Shown here: positions 25,964 through 37,958 of the stretch, piece by piece
Numbering within the stretch: position 1 is the stretch's first letter
Layout of the letters: each line of letters begins with the position of its first letter
From: Physcomitrium patens
Taxonomy: Eukaryota > Streptophyta > Bryopsida > Funariales > Funariaceae
NCBI RefSeq assembly: GCF_000002425.4
Contig: NC_037255.1
Span: 13,359,626 to 13,423,625 of the forward strand
Length of the DNA stretch: 64,000 bases
Reading direction: 5' to 3'
Notes under the pieces: generated by a model
Seen by the model: only the letters and a program-made list of their open reading frames with translations
Databases searched by the model: none
What the model was told of the DNA's origin: nothing
Made by a program: the position numbers and the translations under genes

Positions 25964-27520
25964 GTTTGAAAAGCCCATCGACTGTTCCTTGCACGCTTTT
26001 TCACTTTGATATAATTTTAAAATAATAAATCCAACAGATTCCAATCAGTCATACATGATCAAACTGTGACGTTTAAGTTCACTTTAACTTTTTTTAAAAA
26101 AAAATTGTAATTATTGATGACGAGGGTATTTTTTTTTGGATTCAATTAATCTTTCAATTAGGAAAAGAATCCATAAAACTTTAGTCCTAAAAATTCAGCT
26201 AAATTTCCTGCAACATCCTGTTGCATATTCTGTTTCAATATCCTGTTGCAGTATACTATTTGCCTACACTCAAAGACCTCAATTAAAGGGCTTTCACAGA
26301 ATGGTCACAATCATTCACATGATCCATCTCAATACGTAATAAAAAAATAAAAAACAAAAAACAGAAAGTGCATACAGCATTTGGGGATCACTCTTTTTCT
26401 CAGAATGGTCTCATGGCCATCACACAATGTGGGCCTCCATTTAACCTTTACTAAATTTGATCAGTTATGCCACCCATGACAAGTCCCCAATTGCACAATA
26501 AAAATGCGTATAACAAGGCAGTCAACTGAGCAATTTTTGAATCTCTGCATCAATTCATTGCATAAACACAATCTTTCTTTCATTAGCTGTAAAACATTAT
26601 ACCAAAATTTCAACTGTATGACTATATAAACCTTGTCAAAGTTGCCATTCACTCTTGTCCTCCTCCTCTTCTTTATGACTATGTATCCAATGAAAACTGT
26701 GACATTATAATATATATAACACGCATGGTACCTATTGTGGATCTTTTAGGCTTTTCATTGAGTTGGTATTGTAAGTTGTGTGCTATTAACTGAGAAATGT
26801 ACTGTACATTAAACTTGGTTATTTTTGTTTCTATTGTTTGTTTTTATTTTTTGAAGGGTGGTGGGAGAGGGGGGGGGGGTGGGTTTATTTCAAACATGAA
26901 GAATTAAGAAGATTGAAGCAGTTGGGATTGATGATATCCTTGCAGATATGCGATAGAACTCAGAGATCAAAGTACTGGGATCTGATCAATTTTCTTGGTG
27001 CTGCTGGAAGAAGAAGAAAAAACTGTTTGGTGCTGCGGTTGCAAGGACGCATCAGATGCTTCGGTGAATTGGTGGTAATTAACCCCCTTTCTAGCACTCA
27101 CTCACTCACCCTCTCTTTCGTTCCCAATCCTTGCCCTTCTTGTCTTTAATGGATCATGGTGGTTTTTTAAAAAAAGATTGAAAAAATAGAATGTAAAAAC
27201 ACTACACGTTCTGCATTGTTTTCGGCAGGTTTAGGAAGAATCCATAAAACCTTCCAGGAGAGACACACACACAGACATGTATATATATAATCACACACGC
27301 ATAGATACATATAAGTAAGTTTGTAGAAAAAGTGGCGGCAACTAGACTGAAGCAAGTTGAATGCAGACCTAGAGTGATGCAGAAAAAAAAAAAAATATTG
27401 AAGCGGGGGAAGCGCCACAAAATAAATCCAGTATTCTGCAGATTTGTAACAGTGATTCATTTTTTTTTCTTTTTCTTTCTTTCTTTATTTGGTGGTGCAT
27501 GTTTTTTTGTAAGTTCTCTG
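25035..27520. other. Intergenic, no supported gene
   Basis: Moderate to low GC. Holds a T-tract of about 32 bp at 25931-25962, a G-tract near 26870 and a TTTC-rich run near 27465-27487. Open frames lack motifs and overlap on opposite strands. Confidence 0.55.
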
Positions 27521-27589
27521 CAGGAAAGTGCTGAAGACATGGCAGGAGCCTGGTATCCCCGGCGGCACAAGGCGTCGCATGGAAACGGC

Positions 27590-27720
27590 ACCAAAACGCA
27601 ATTCTAGCGGCTGCGAACAATGCAAATGTTTTTTCCACCTAAAATGTGCCGATATGAAGACGACGCCGGATGACCTGAGGAGGAGATGCCCAGACAAATC
27701 TATCCACGAGGGCGGCACCC
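27590..27720 (+). pseudogene. PHD-finger-like fragment
   Basis: In the frame open from 27528 to 27782, residues read GCEQCKCFFHLKCADMK and then PDDL followed by RRRCPD. This matches the second half of a PHD zinc finger (C-x2-C, then FFH-x2-C, then a CP ending) that reads histone tails. The last zinc Cys of CPxC is replaced by Lys, and no first C-x2-C pair is visible upstream in frame. A splice-acceptor-like CTCTGCAG occurs at about 27513-27521. It could be one exon or a captured, dead fragment. The rest of the frame has no recognised domain. Confidence 0.4.
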
Positions 27721-27789
27721 CTCGCGGCGGACCCAGTTGGACCTCGATGCCAGATCTTCCACACCTCCACAGCCCAAGCTGATGTCACC

Positions 27790-28118
27790 CCTTGCGTTGA
27801 TTGCCTTGCGACGTGGACTGGACATTGCTGGGGCCTTCGTGACGCCATTGGTATCGGCACACAACCCGACTGTGAGGTATACCAATTTACAACCGCAAAA
27901 TCTACGCTAGTAAAAAAGATAGGAGAAAAACAGAAAATAACAGTAATATGAACATTAAAACAAAACAAAAAAACAAAAAATACAGGTTGCCTTGACTTCA
28001 CTCGGGACATTGAAATGAAGGCCAACACTGCGAGGGGACCGCGTGCAGCGCATCTCCAGGAGACGCAGTTTATGCAAAATTCATGAGAGAAATGTTTCAG
28101 TTCATAATTCAGATATTA

Positions 28119-28150
<32 letters not shown>

Positions 28151-29265
28151 GGAGTTAAATGTGTTGTTGGTAATGCAAGGGAATACTTGGAAAAGGAGGG
28201 TGCTGCATTGATGAGGTGTGGTGAGGGCAAGCGGGGGTCAGGAGGGTCACGTGGCGAGAGTAAACGGGAGGTGGGGTGGGGGGGGGGGGTTGCTCTTGGG
28301 GAGCGAGACTTACACTCTAGCAATGATCGCATGATGGAGGGTGTGTCGTAGCATAGGAGGCGAGGATCCATGAAGCCATGAAGGGGTTGCAAAGGGTAGG
28401 TCAAATGGGGGCATACAGATCTCTAGGGGGGAGCCAGTTCTAGGGACGGAGGGACGGAGGGGAAGGGAAAGTTGTTGGAGGTAGTGAGAGAGCGGAAGAG
28501 CGGTCGTGGCGTCGCTGGGTTATATAGCGTCTAGAGCGTTCATTTGTTTATGGTTGTCATTTTGGTCGTCGACATCAGGCGAGAATGTTGTACAACGCAG
28601 AGGCACAAATCACCAGCACACAATTTGTTGAATTCCGAAGTTTGTGACGTCGTGTGTGTGCTGGGCGCGCGGCGCTTGTCGATGAGACTGGCTGTAGTTA
28701 AGTGGTATTCTCGACGTAACTGTAGGTATCCGCGAACTTGCTCGGATCGTGACTAGTTCAGCGTGTTCATCTGTGAGAGTTGCAAGCAGTCTTGCTAAGG
28801 CCCCGCGCCTCGCTCGGGCGCACTGTGAAGGTTGGCCTGAATGTCTAATAGTTGGTTGCCTCGTGCTCGTTGGGCTCTTCCTTCAGCTCCAGTGGTCTCA
28901 CTCTTTCGCGTACACTTACCGAAAGCGCTCGACCAGCTCGCTGCCCCTCTATTCTCGGGATTTATAACCCTACGCAGCCTGCAGTTTAACGCCGTCTTGG
29001 TTAGTTGTTCCTTGTGGTAGGTCATCCGGGCTGGTTGATCCACTGATCACTTGAACCAACACGTCTTTGTTTCCAGGCTTGTGGTGCTTCGAGGTCGTGT
29101 TCGCCATCCCGCCGAAGGTGTCTGGTGATAGGTGTACACTGTCTCTTGCAGTTCATCCTAGTCAGGCTGCAGTGGTCTCCAAGTTTGTGTAGTAACGGAG
29201 TTCTCTTCACTGCTTCTGTTTATCTCTCACAGTGCACAGGGTTCAAAGAATAGACCATTGACCTC
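27790..29265. other. Upstream region of the MYB gene
   Basis: GC-balanced, with a T-tract at 28122-28150 and a G-tract near 28280-28290. No coding domain. It probably includes promoter and leader of the MYB gene. Confidence 0.5.
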
Positions 29266-29273
29266 TTCGCACT

Positions 29274-29280
29274 TATATAA
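29274..29280 (+). promoter_or_regulatory. Candidate TATA box of the MYB gene
   Basis: TATATAA lies 78 bases before the ATG at 29358, which would give a leader of roughly 50 bases. Plant MYB leaders are often longer, so an upstream start is also possible. Confidence 0.4.
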
Positions 29281-29357
29281 CTTAATTGTATCTTCAACTA
29301 GGAAAGAACCTCCCTCAAGATACTCTCTGACTGGAGAAAACCAAGTGCTTGTTAACG

Positions 29358-31738
29358 ATGACGAGACTGTTGAAATCAAACGAAGACGTTCGTAAAGGTG
29401 CGTGGGCTGCTGAGGAAGATGAAAAACTTCGTAAATATGTGGAAACCTACGGGACTGGCCACTGGCGCAGCGTTGGAAAGAAAGCAGGTATTTTGCTGGG
29501 TTGATTATCACCTTCCTCCCACAAGTCGTTTATTAATAAAAATATCTTGAAGGGTTGAGCATTCTTCGTGGGTACCTTGGACTCGACAGTGCGTAACACC
29601 AAACCCCAGCTGGAAGATTGGTTGTTGAGAGACGGGTTGCACAAGCCACACTATCTAGAGCGCACTCGTGATGCGTGTTTTGACTAGTCTCAATTTTATC
29701 GCGGTTGGGGTCTATTGAGCATTGCTGAACTTCAACCTTCGGACACCTCGATGCCCCCTCACACTCCCATGTCGAGATTGCTCATAGACTTCGTGGTTTG
29801 GGATTAAAATCGTCATGATCTGCCTTTCTCGGAACTCCTGTGATCAAATTTTTGCAACTAAACCCTTGCACACAGCCATATAGCTATTGGGACTTCGGAA
29901 GGACTGCAACTTCGATTGATAACCTTGATACACTCATGCAGGTCTGCAACGATGTGGGAAGAGCTGCCGTTTGCGCTGGACTAACTATTTACGACCTGAC
30001 ATCAGGCATGGTAGTTTCACCCAAGAGGAAGAGAATCTCATCGTAAAGCTACATGCAGCTCATGGAAGCAGGTAAATTAGCTGAATTTAGATGGAACCTT
30101 CGAGTTGATTCCCTACTTGTCATGAAGTTCATAGGTATTTGAGGGGCTTGGTAAATTAGATGAGTTATTAAACCTACAGTGTTTCAAGGGTGCCTTGAAG
30201 TTGATCTGACAAGTCACTCCTGAAAACTGGAGAGAAGAGATGTTTATCTGAGAAGTGACCGTCCATGCAGATGGTCTCTCATTGCTGCACAGATGCCTGG
30301 TAGAACTGATAATGACATCAAGAACCATTGGAACACACGGTTGAAGAAGAAACTTTGCGATTTGGGCATCGATCCGGTCACACACAAGCCAATCGCGGAT
30401 TTACTCAGGGATCTAGCTGGCACTATAGCTAACTCTTCTGGGACAGGGAATCAGGTGCATCGTCGTCACCAGTGTTATTGGCACCCTTCGTTCCTTTCCA
30501 CTTCCGAATTTTGGAGTAGCTCTTCCATGTCTTGTTGTACTTGTAGCTAGGTCTGACTGGTCATCGTGTAGTCTTCTCAGGTAGCGGAGGAAGCGGCGCG
30601 GAGGTGCTTTCGAGATAATCTGGTCAGCAAAGCTGTTCGAGAATGCGGAAAAGCCAAACCCGCACTTGCGTCTCAGTACATGCTTCACAAGTCTTTGAAC
30701 GATGTGCATCGTCGCGATGTCCAAGGCACAGAAGACCTCACCATGTCGGAACTCCACGCCGGTGACATAGTTCAGAAAAGTTCCAATAACTCCGGTTCGC
30801 ACAGCATGGACGAGAGCAGCAGTACCGAGGAGGCTCTCTCAAGACGATCAAACAGCCCGCCAGATTCCATCGACTTTGAGCATTTAAACCAACACAGGTA
30901 TCAGGCTTCCACTGGGGATCATCACCAGAGCGATATTGAACAAAGGACAGCAGGCACTGTAGTTGAAAGTTCCTGCGGTCGTATTGCCTACCTTTCCTTG
31001 GCTCAGATGAACGAAGCGAACATGTCTGGATTCATGGGTGCCCGCTCCAGTGCTCTCCCATCATTCCAAGAGGTGGACCAGGTTGGGTGCTCGTTGCCAG
31101 CGTCGTCACTACCGAATGCTGGGTCAGATCAGTTCGACTATCGCAACACGGATTTCGGAAAGGTAATTAATGTTTTCCGATCAAACGCGCCCATCTCTGA
31201 TTCACCAACAAGACCGGTGGTTCAACAAAGGGCCGATGGCACGCGCTGGTCAGCTTCGAGGAGCGCACTTTCACAGGATGCACATTTACCGATTTCTCCC
31301 AGTTGCGCCGCTTCGCAACTGCCGCTCAGCCGGTTCAGTTCCGAAGTGCACAATCAGCTCGCTCAAAGCCACGCTGAAGTTTCCTACATGCAGGGATCAG
31401 ATTTGTCGAGACCCCAGTCAACATCAGCGCCGAGTAAGTTGGATGTGAGGATCAATCTCGGATACAATCAACAGAGACCTCTGCCAGAAAGTTTCGGCTA
31501 CAGGAACTTCAGTGGGCCATCCACAACGTCATCGACTAGCACCCCTGGTTCTGTTCTGGACATGACAACCCAGCAGACGTTGCCAGGGTACGGTGGACAG
31601 TACTCTAGCTCGAGCAGTGCTACCAACGCGAATCATACTAGTTTCAATAGTCCCTTGGCTGGGACACCTACAGGATTGCGTCTGCATGAATGCGAAGTGC
31701 CGAGTCCAAGGATGGTGTTATGGGATTTTCAGGAGTAA
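29358..31738 (+). CDS. R2R3-MYB transcription factor, four exons
   Basis: Exons 29358-29487, 29942-30071, 30271-30454 and 30581-31738 join in frame to 1602 bp (533 residues), all GT-AG. R2 has Trp16, Trp36, Trp56; R3 has Phe69, Trp88, Trp107, the usual spacing with the first R3 Trp replaced. Introns 1 (phase 1, after GKKA) and 2 (phase 2, in R3 at Arg87) sit at the classic plant R2R3 sites. After R3 comes GIDPVTHKP (119-127), which with the DNA-binding residues recalls the tapetal MYB35/TDF1 and MYB80 group. R3 lacks the [DE]L-x2-[RK]-x3-L bHLH-binding signature. The C-terminal 385 residues are Ser/Gln-rich and disordered-looking, ending in MVLWDFQE. It should bind DNA in the nucleus; targets are unknown. 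Exon 4's start is the least certain junction. Confidence 0.92.
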
Positions 31739-33760
31739 GATTTTTGGCCAATGATAGTAATGACCTTATAGAAGTTTGTCCGTGGCGATCAGGCTTTCCC
31801 CAAACGTGAACTATCTCGGGGAAGTTCAACGCTGCAGCATTGGCATGAGCACTTGTTCACCAAAAGGCTTCCAATTAAACCACAAGTTGTTAGATCAGGA
31901 GGCATTTTACATATGTAAACGTTGGAGACTCCCAAACATTCATCATTCCTCATCACTCTCAGATTCGGATTGGATAATACACTGTGCTCTTCTACCAGTT
32001 GGCGTTAGGTTTTCTCCAGCCAGCTGGTCTGTCAGTTCTTTCGTTCATAGAATTTGAGAAATACGAGATAAACGATCATTTCTCTTGGTTTCTTGCTGCT
32101 GTGTATCTATAATCGCGCAAGTCTCGATTAGAGGGCTTCTCATTACACAGTAACATGTTCTCAGTGAATGTCCAAAACGTTCCAGTTGAATAGAATGAGG
32201 GACTACGGCGATATATTCATTTGTTCTGGAGTCGAATGCGACAAAGTCACAGCTGGTTTATTCCAAGCGACCGTTACACTGTGCATCTCCAGACAGACTT
32301 GGGCACTTAAAATGGTTCCATAGTTTCACTGTTTTGCATTCCCTGCACTTAAGAAGATTAACTTTGTCTACTTAATGGCCATAGTCATTTCCTATCTCGC
32401 TGATCCAAACGCTCTAACCAATCAGCTTACCTTAACCAATTATGAAGTTCTTCTATCCTTAGGTGCAGATGATACAGAAGGTCCAGTAATGCTTTTTCAA
32501 GTGTTACAAATCAGAAAGCATCTATATATCTATATATGTGTATATGTATATATGTATATATATACATAAATTAAATTTAAAAAAGGAAAATTTAAATTTA
32601 ACATCAACTTCTTGGCACACACCTCTTGAACCAAGAAGTGTCCCCCCCCCATTTTGCAATGATTCCTTGCATTTGAACTTGTATGTGTATACACATGTTT
32701 ATACATCAATAAAGTATTTTTTTATTAAAAGGAAATATAATAAAATATGATATTGCGAATATTTAACTAATTTTGAGAGAGCATGATAGCATTTTCCTAA
32801 ATATATAGGCATTTAAAAATTGTAATTCTTTCAATGAAATTTTTATGAATTTTCAAATTCTGAAAATATATTATCAAAGATAAATTACTCTGCAAATTAC
32901 TCTAGTTTTGTTGCAGACCACTTATTGATTTTTAAGGTACTTTATTTAATGCTGTAATGTTTTAAGTTTTAAAGAAAAAAAAAACGATATTCAAAAAAAA
33001 TCTTAAGTTTCCATTATTTTTGCAAAAATGGCCAAAAAAACGAATAAAAGAAGTTATACACTTGTCACAAGGTAGAAACTTTAGCATGTATTATCAGACC
33101 ACAAAATCAATTAGTGGTGTTCTGAAAGTATGAAATTAACAGATATTTTTATTCAACTATTACCAAGCTAGCCAATGTAATTAAAAAATCAATATCTTAA
33201 AGTGTTTTTAATGGTACACAATACAAATGTGGGTGTTGATTAGATTTTTAATTTTTTTTATTCTGTACATAATTTTCTTGTTAAATACATAGAAATTTTA
33301 ACAAATAAAAAATTCAAACTCTTACTCTAACATCAACCCTGATTTCAATACATTTAATAATTAACCCTAAACCCTAAACCTGATCTTGTTTATTCACATG
33401 TAATAAAACAATCCTTGGTATTAAAATCAATCTCTTCACTACAATGTTGAGATGGACAAGTTCAGCTTTAAAGTGCCTTCCATGACGTATACTACTACCA
33501 CCCATGAACTAAGATAGTTGTATGTAGTTTTACAGCCCTTTCTGAAGGTGGGTTTTCAACAGCGTTTTGGATACTGATTGCAATTGCCTGGTTCACTGAT
33601 GTCTGCACCCCAACTGAATATACAAACAAGGCGCTTTTTGTCTTCTCAAGGCCTGTGTGTGTTTCTTTTCTAAGATTTAGATCTGAATATAAATTTAATT
33701 ATATGAATATTAAAAATAAAAATAAGAATATTAAATATTCATTTATGAGTGTAAAAATTA
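31739..33760. other. MYB 3' flank and AT-rich intergenic DNA
   Basis: The first 800 bases keep genic composition and probably include the MYB 3' UTR. After about 32.5 kb it is AT-rich with (TA)-rich runs (32520-32570) and a C-tract near 32642-32650. No other gene recognised. Confidence 0.55.
33364..33380. repeat. Short telomere-like repeat
   Basis: Two complete CCCTAAA units plus partial ones (ACCCTAAACCCTAAACC). CCCTAAA/TTTAGGG is the standard plant telomere unit. Two copies is too short to call an ancient telomere. Confidence 0.8.
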
Positions 33761-33767
33761 TACTAAA

Positions 33768-34160
33768 TAAGGGGATTCAAACTTAATATTTTTTGGATAA
33801 CCAAATATTACATATTTTTGGTTTTTGGGAACTCAAATATAACAAATCATTCAAAATATCACCTCTCCAAATATCACCATTTAAACTTTATTATCCCTTT
33901 CAAGTTTTTGAAGTATCACTTGATATTTTGGTGATTTAGAAAATTTATGATAGTTATGACTGAGGGAAGACAGTTAAGGCAAGAGAAGAAGTTTGTGATA
34001 TTTCAACATCCCTCTTGTAATATTTAGGTTTCAAAATCACCTACCTTATAAGGTGGGTGATTTTGGATTATCAAGTGATATTTTGAAATATCATGTAATA
34101 CTTTGAGATATCATCACAGATAAAATATTGTCCAAAAAACCTTAAGTTTGAATCTCTTAA
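33768..34160. mobile_element. Foldback MITE with about 40-bp inverted repeats
   Basis: The left end (GGGGATTCAAACTTAA from 33771, then TTTTTTGGA) matches the inverse of the right end (GAGATTCAAACTTAAGG read on minus from 34158, then TTTTTTGGA). The unit is about 393 bp with no coding capacity. Internal ATATCACTTGATATTTTG-type motifs occur in both orientations, so the whole unit could fold. A target duplication is not certain; TA or TAA is possible. The transposase family is not identifiable. Confidence 0.75.
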
Positions 34161-34164
34161 TATG

Positions 34165-34498
34165 TGATGTTTGAATATGTAATTTTAATATTATTAAAAA
34201 TATTGAAAAATTTTAATTAATCTCTTAAAAAATAATAGATATTTTTTTCAAAATAAATTATATATATATATATATATTTATAAATTAAAATATCCATATT
34301 TTTCTTAGCTAATACAAGTTAAAAATAATATGTAGATATGGTCTCTATTTTCTTTAAGTATTGTCACCTTATTGATCTTTTTTTCTTTTTTGATTGATGT
34401 AAAAATAAACAATTCATATTGACAAAAACAACATTAAATCTAATAAAATCATAATTTTTTTTAGAAATTATAACTAATTTTTTTATTAATTCTTTAGA

Positions 34499-34532
<34 letters not shown>

Positions 34533-35400
34533 TTAATATTAAAATTTATAAAAAATAAAAAATAAATATAAAAAGATTAAAAGATATAAAGATATAATAT
34601 TAAAATTAGTTTCAAATAAAAAATATTTAAAAATTATATAAAAAATTTATTTGATTTTATTCAAAATATTTGTAATATTTTATATATGTGATTGTTTATA
34701 GCTATTTATAATTTATAATTTGGTATATTTAAATAAGAATTTTAATTTTATTATTTCTTTTAGTATTTTTTTTAAAATAATTTATAAGTATTCAAGTAAA
34801 AAGAAGTTTTATTTATTTATTTTTATTTTTTTTAAATTATAGATTAATAACATTAAAATTGTGGTAGGAATTATTTTAGAAGGCAAATACAACCAAATAC
34901 AATTACATCATTGTATTATATAAAAATTAGCTGAGGAATGAATTAGGTATCTATCTTTAGAAAGATTTGATTTTATCTTGAAGTTAGATTTACTACCTAA
35001 TAAAATAAAATACATAAGATGTTTAAAAATCTCTTCTTATCAATCTTGAAGAATCTAAAAAATCTTATCACACTCTTATTAATTTTAAATAAACCTCAAA
35101 CAATCTCAAAAAAATCTTAATTAGATCCTAAAAAAATTATAAGAAATCTTTAAAAAATCATAAGAAATCTTTAAAAAATTATAAAGAAATCCTAAATAAA
35201 TTTTAATTTAATTAAAATAAATTATTAATTAATTTTTAATTAAATTCTAATCAAATTTTTATTAGATTCTTAAAGATTCTTAATAAATTTTTAATAGAAT
35301 CTTAAAATTTCTAACTAAATTTTAAGTAAATTCTGACAAACTTTAGTCAAATTCTTAATAAATTCTACAATAAATTCTACAATAAATTATTCAAAATCAT
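34165..35400. other. Very AT-rich DNA, no supported gene
   Basis: Holds an (ATT)n run near 34500-34530 and a locally duplicated motif near 35125-35180 (AAGAAATCTTTAAAAAAT repeated). Degenerate AAATCTTA-like words dominate 35050-35350. No domain recognised. Confidence 0.6.
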
Positions 35401-35514
35401 AGATATTTTTGCTAATCTTCAAAATCTAATTTTTGAGAATTTAATTCAATTGAATTTCAAATACTATGTATTTGATTTTCCAATCACGCTTAAATATACA
35501 AAATACATCTAGCA

Positions 35515-35519
35515 CAACT
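35515..35519. repeat. Target-site duplication CAACT, left
   Basis: Identical to 36039-36043. The paralogous sequence at 48085-48095 reads AGCACAACTAT with no insertion, which is the empty site. Confidence 0.9.
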
Positions 35520-36038
35520 TATCAGGAACATGAATTTTAAAGAAAGGGAATCTTCAATACACTCTTGTGTCTTTGAAGAAAACTAGAGAGTCATTCAAAA
35601 GGTAATGTAATATTAACTAGAATGGCTATTGCCAAAAATAAGAATACTAGAAAGTCTTGAAACAAGACTAATGACTAGAATGGCATTGCCAAGAGTAAAG
35701 AAGGCTTCACTCTTGCCTCCATATATACTCTTAACTAGGAGCTACATGGCAATGTCCCATAGAACCTCCAAAACATGTTGACTTTGCTAGCCACATGTCT
35801 TAACTTGCAAGGCAAGTTATCTATGTATGCACCACATGGTTAGCTTGTTCCACAAGCTACCAATACGTGGTTAACTTGTTTGCCAAGTTTTCAACCTACA
35901 AACACATCTAAAGTCAAAATCGCATCTATAAAGCTTCTAGGAAGCTTTTCTAAAAGACTTTATGAAATTAATCTATACTTACTTACTTCTACCTAATCAT
36001 ATAAGTAATTATTGAGGTAAATATATATGTTCGTGACA
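35520..36038 (-). mobile_element. Solo LTR of the chromovirus family
   Basis: A 519-bp copy of the LTR seen at 5316-5854 and 59276-59837, with no internal sequence on either side. The plus strand ends CGTGACA as in copy B; the start reads TATCAGG where TGTCA is expected. It is flanked by perfect 5-bp direct repeats CAACT (35515-35519 and 36039-36043). Solo LTRs arise by recombination between the two LTRs of one element, removing the interior. Confidence 0.93.
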
Positions 36039-36043
36039 CAACT
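36039..36043. repeat. Target-site duplication CAACT, right
   Basis: Directly follows the solo LTR end and matches the left copy exactly. Confidence 0.9.
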
Positions 36044-36274
36044 ATTTTCACAAATTGAAAAAAATTCACTTATAGATTTACTATAAACCTCATACAATTC
36101 TTCATTATTTTATTTTATTTTATTTTATTTTTTCAATACAAAACAAAGTCATCTAAAACAACCATAACTTTATAAAGCTCTTATATAATTGTTATACACT
36201 CAAATCCCTCAAAACTAATGCTCAAAAATCTTATCAATTTTGCTCTCAAATTTTGCTATGTGAAAAATAATAAA

Positions 36275-37300
36275 AATCCCATTAATAGTCATTATAGTAT
36301 TTTACGGATTTAATTAAAAATTTAAAAATTCCTTTGTATTTTAGTATAAAATATCTTTATTTTTATTTATTTTTATTTTATTTTACATCCTTATACATTA
36401 ATTTTTTTGTTATGTATATTGAAAAAATCTAATTACATAGCAAAAATACCTAAAATGACTGTAAATCTATTAGTTGATGAGTTTTTGAATTATCTAAATC
36501 TTTTAAATTACATTTTTATATTTATTACATTAAAAAAATCAAATTATATATTTTTCAATACAACCATTAGTGAATATAGGAGGACACAGTTTGCTTCAGA
36601 AAGGGATGAGTTGATTCCACGTAATTTGAAGATAAGTAATATGAATTTTTATTTTTTGTAAAATAAAATAAAATCATTTTCATTTTGATTTTTGAAAATA
36701 ATTAACTAATAATTGTACTAGAAACTCCTCGTTTGATTAAATTTGATTTTTTTCTTTTTGTAAAAGAAGAATTTTAAATCAATTTATTTAGATATATTAA
36801 ATTGTGTAAAGGGTAATAATAATAATAATAATAAAACATTCTTACAATTTTTTTTTAGATATTCCAAATCTCTGAAATATGCATTGTCAATAGTAATATA
36901 ATATCCTCCATGTCTCACAACCATTAAAACCCCAAGCATCCATTAACTGTTATATTTTTTTAGTTTCATCCACATTTTCGAATGAGCTTCATATCTCAAT
37001 AGGTACAAACTTGGACTAAATAACAATGATAACAATAAAACACTTCTCTCTTCTACCACTAACATTTAACAAGAAATAATGACAAGCATCGCCAGGGATG
37101 ACATGTTTGCACTTTGTGCCACAAAACCATGGCACAAAGTATAACATGATCCAGCAATGATTACAATATGTTCAAAATTACATTCAGAATTTGTTGAAGC
37201 CAGAGACACCTATTGTATCAAAAATAGGAGTCTGGGTTCACAATAGATGGTGCTCCAGGAGGCTAAAACATCATTCTTCAATGCTGCTCGTTGCTTGCAG
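36275..37300. other. AT-rich intergenic, no supported gene
   Basis: Contains an (AAT)n run near 36817-36834. No domain recognised. Composition rises in GC after about 37.1 kb toward the next gene. Confidence 0.55.
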
Positions 37301-37306
37301 TTGCAA

Positions 37307-37958
37307 TTAAATAAGACCACCTTCGCCTTGCTGCCTCATTGTTTTGTTTCCATTTGTTAAGGAAGGAGCAGATATCGCTCTCTCTGGTCTGAATCTCTCG
37401 GATGATCCAACGAAAGCCTGCAGTTATCAAAGCATGAGGGGAGGGTTTTAGTTTGGCATGAGTATGCAGTAAGTAGAGCGAGAGTACCCCATGAAATGAA
37501 TCTCGTCAATTGTTGCTTACATGCAGATTTGTCCACTACGTTGTATGCGCTGTGTCCTTCACTTCGAAGCATGTGGATGAAGTTTTTGTTCGTCATTGCG
37601 CTCCAAGGCTGTTATCACAATTCGAGTGCAGTAATCGATGTTAATGAATGTGTGTGTGTGTATATATATTTATATATATATACATATTTATACACTTGTG
37701 TGGGTGTGTGTGGGTACATACAGAAATATATCAGTGTGTTGAGAAACTCAGTTGTATAGGATAGAGTGATTACTGAAACTAGAAAAGCCTACCATTTGCT
37801 GGTCTGCCTCGTAATCGGAGGCATCGTAATTCAGAGGACGTCCTGGATTAACCTTCAAGTTCCCTCTGTCCTGCTGCCTCGCAGCGATTTGGAATCTATC
37901 ATAATACCCTGCTTCAATCGAATTGAGGAGGGCGGTAGAGAATTTAGCATGTGCAAAC
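37307..37958 (-). CDS. Unidentified gene, last two exons
   Basis: Two exons are well supported on the minus strand. Exon 37793-37958 (166 bp) begins after CTCTTAG and ends at CAAATG followed by GTAGGC. The terminal exon 37307-37417 (111 bp) begins after ACTGCAG and ends in TAA. They join in phase 0. The first reads FAHAKFSTALLNSIEAGYYD and continues to an acidic DASDYEAD; the last has SSERFRP, then SAPSL, and ends GEGGLI. The peptide is hydrophilic with no membrane segment or motif I recognise. The reading frame before 37958 needs an upstream exon ending with two spare bases. The gene therefore extends to higher coordinates, perhaps via 39358-39494. No function is offered. Confidence 0.55.

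Larger units (their letters stand above)
35400..36270 (-). repeat. Relic of a family-2 LTR, split by a solo LTR
   Basis: Sequence on both sides of the solo LTR resembles 48000-48310 in the LTR of element D. Shared blocks are AGCACAACTAT at the insertion site, TATAGATTTA, CTTTATAAAGCTCTTA and TTTGCTCTCAAAT. It is therefore probably an older LTR of that family. Outer limits are vague. Confidence 0.55.

Noticed and set aside
30680..31738. A stand-alone 352-residue protein
   Set aside because: It is in frame with the MYB exons and simply forms most of the MYB fourth exon, which starts at 30581.
33364..33380. Interstitial telomere or chromosome fusion point
   Set aside because: Only about two CCCTAAA units; expected by chance in a 64-kb AT-rich window and common near plant promoters.
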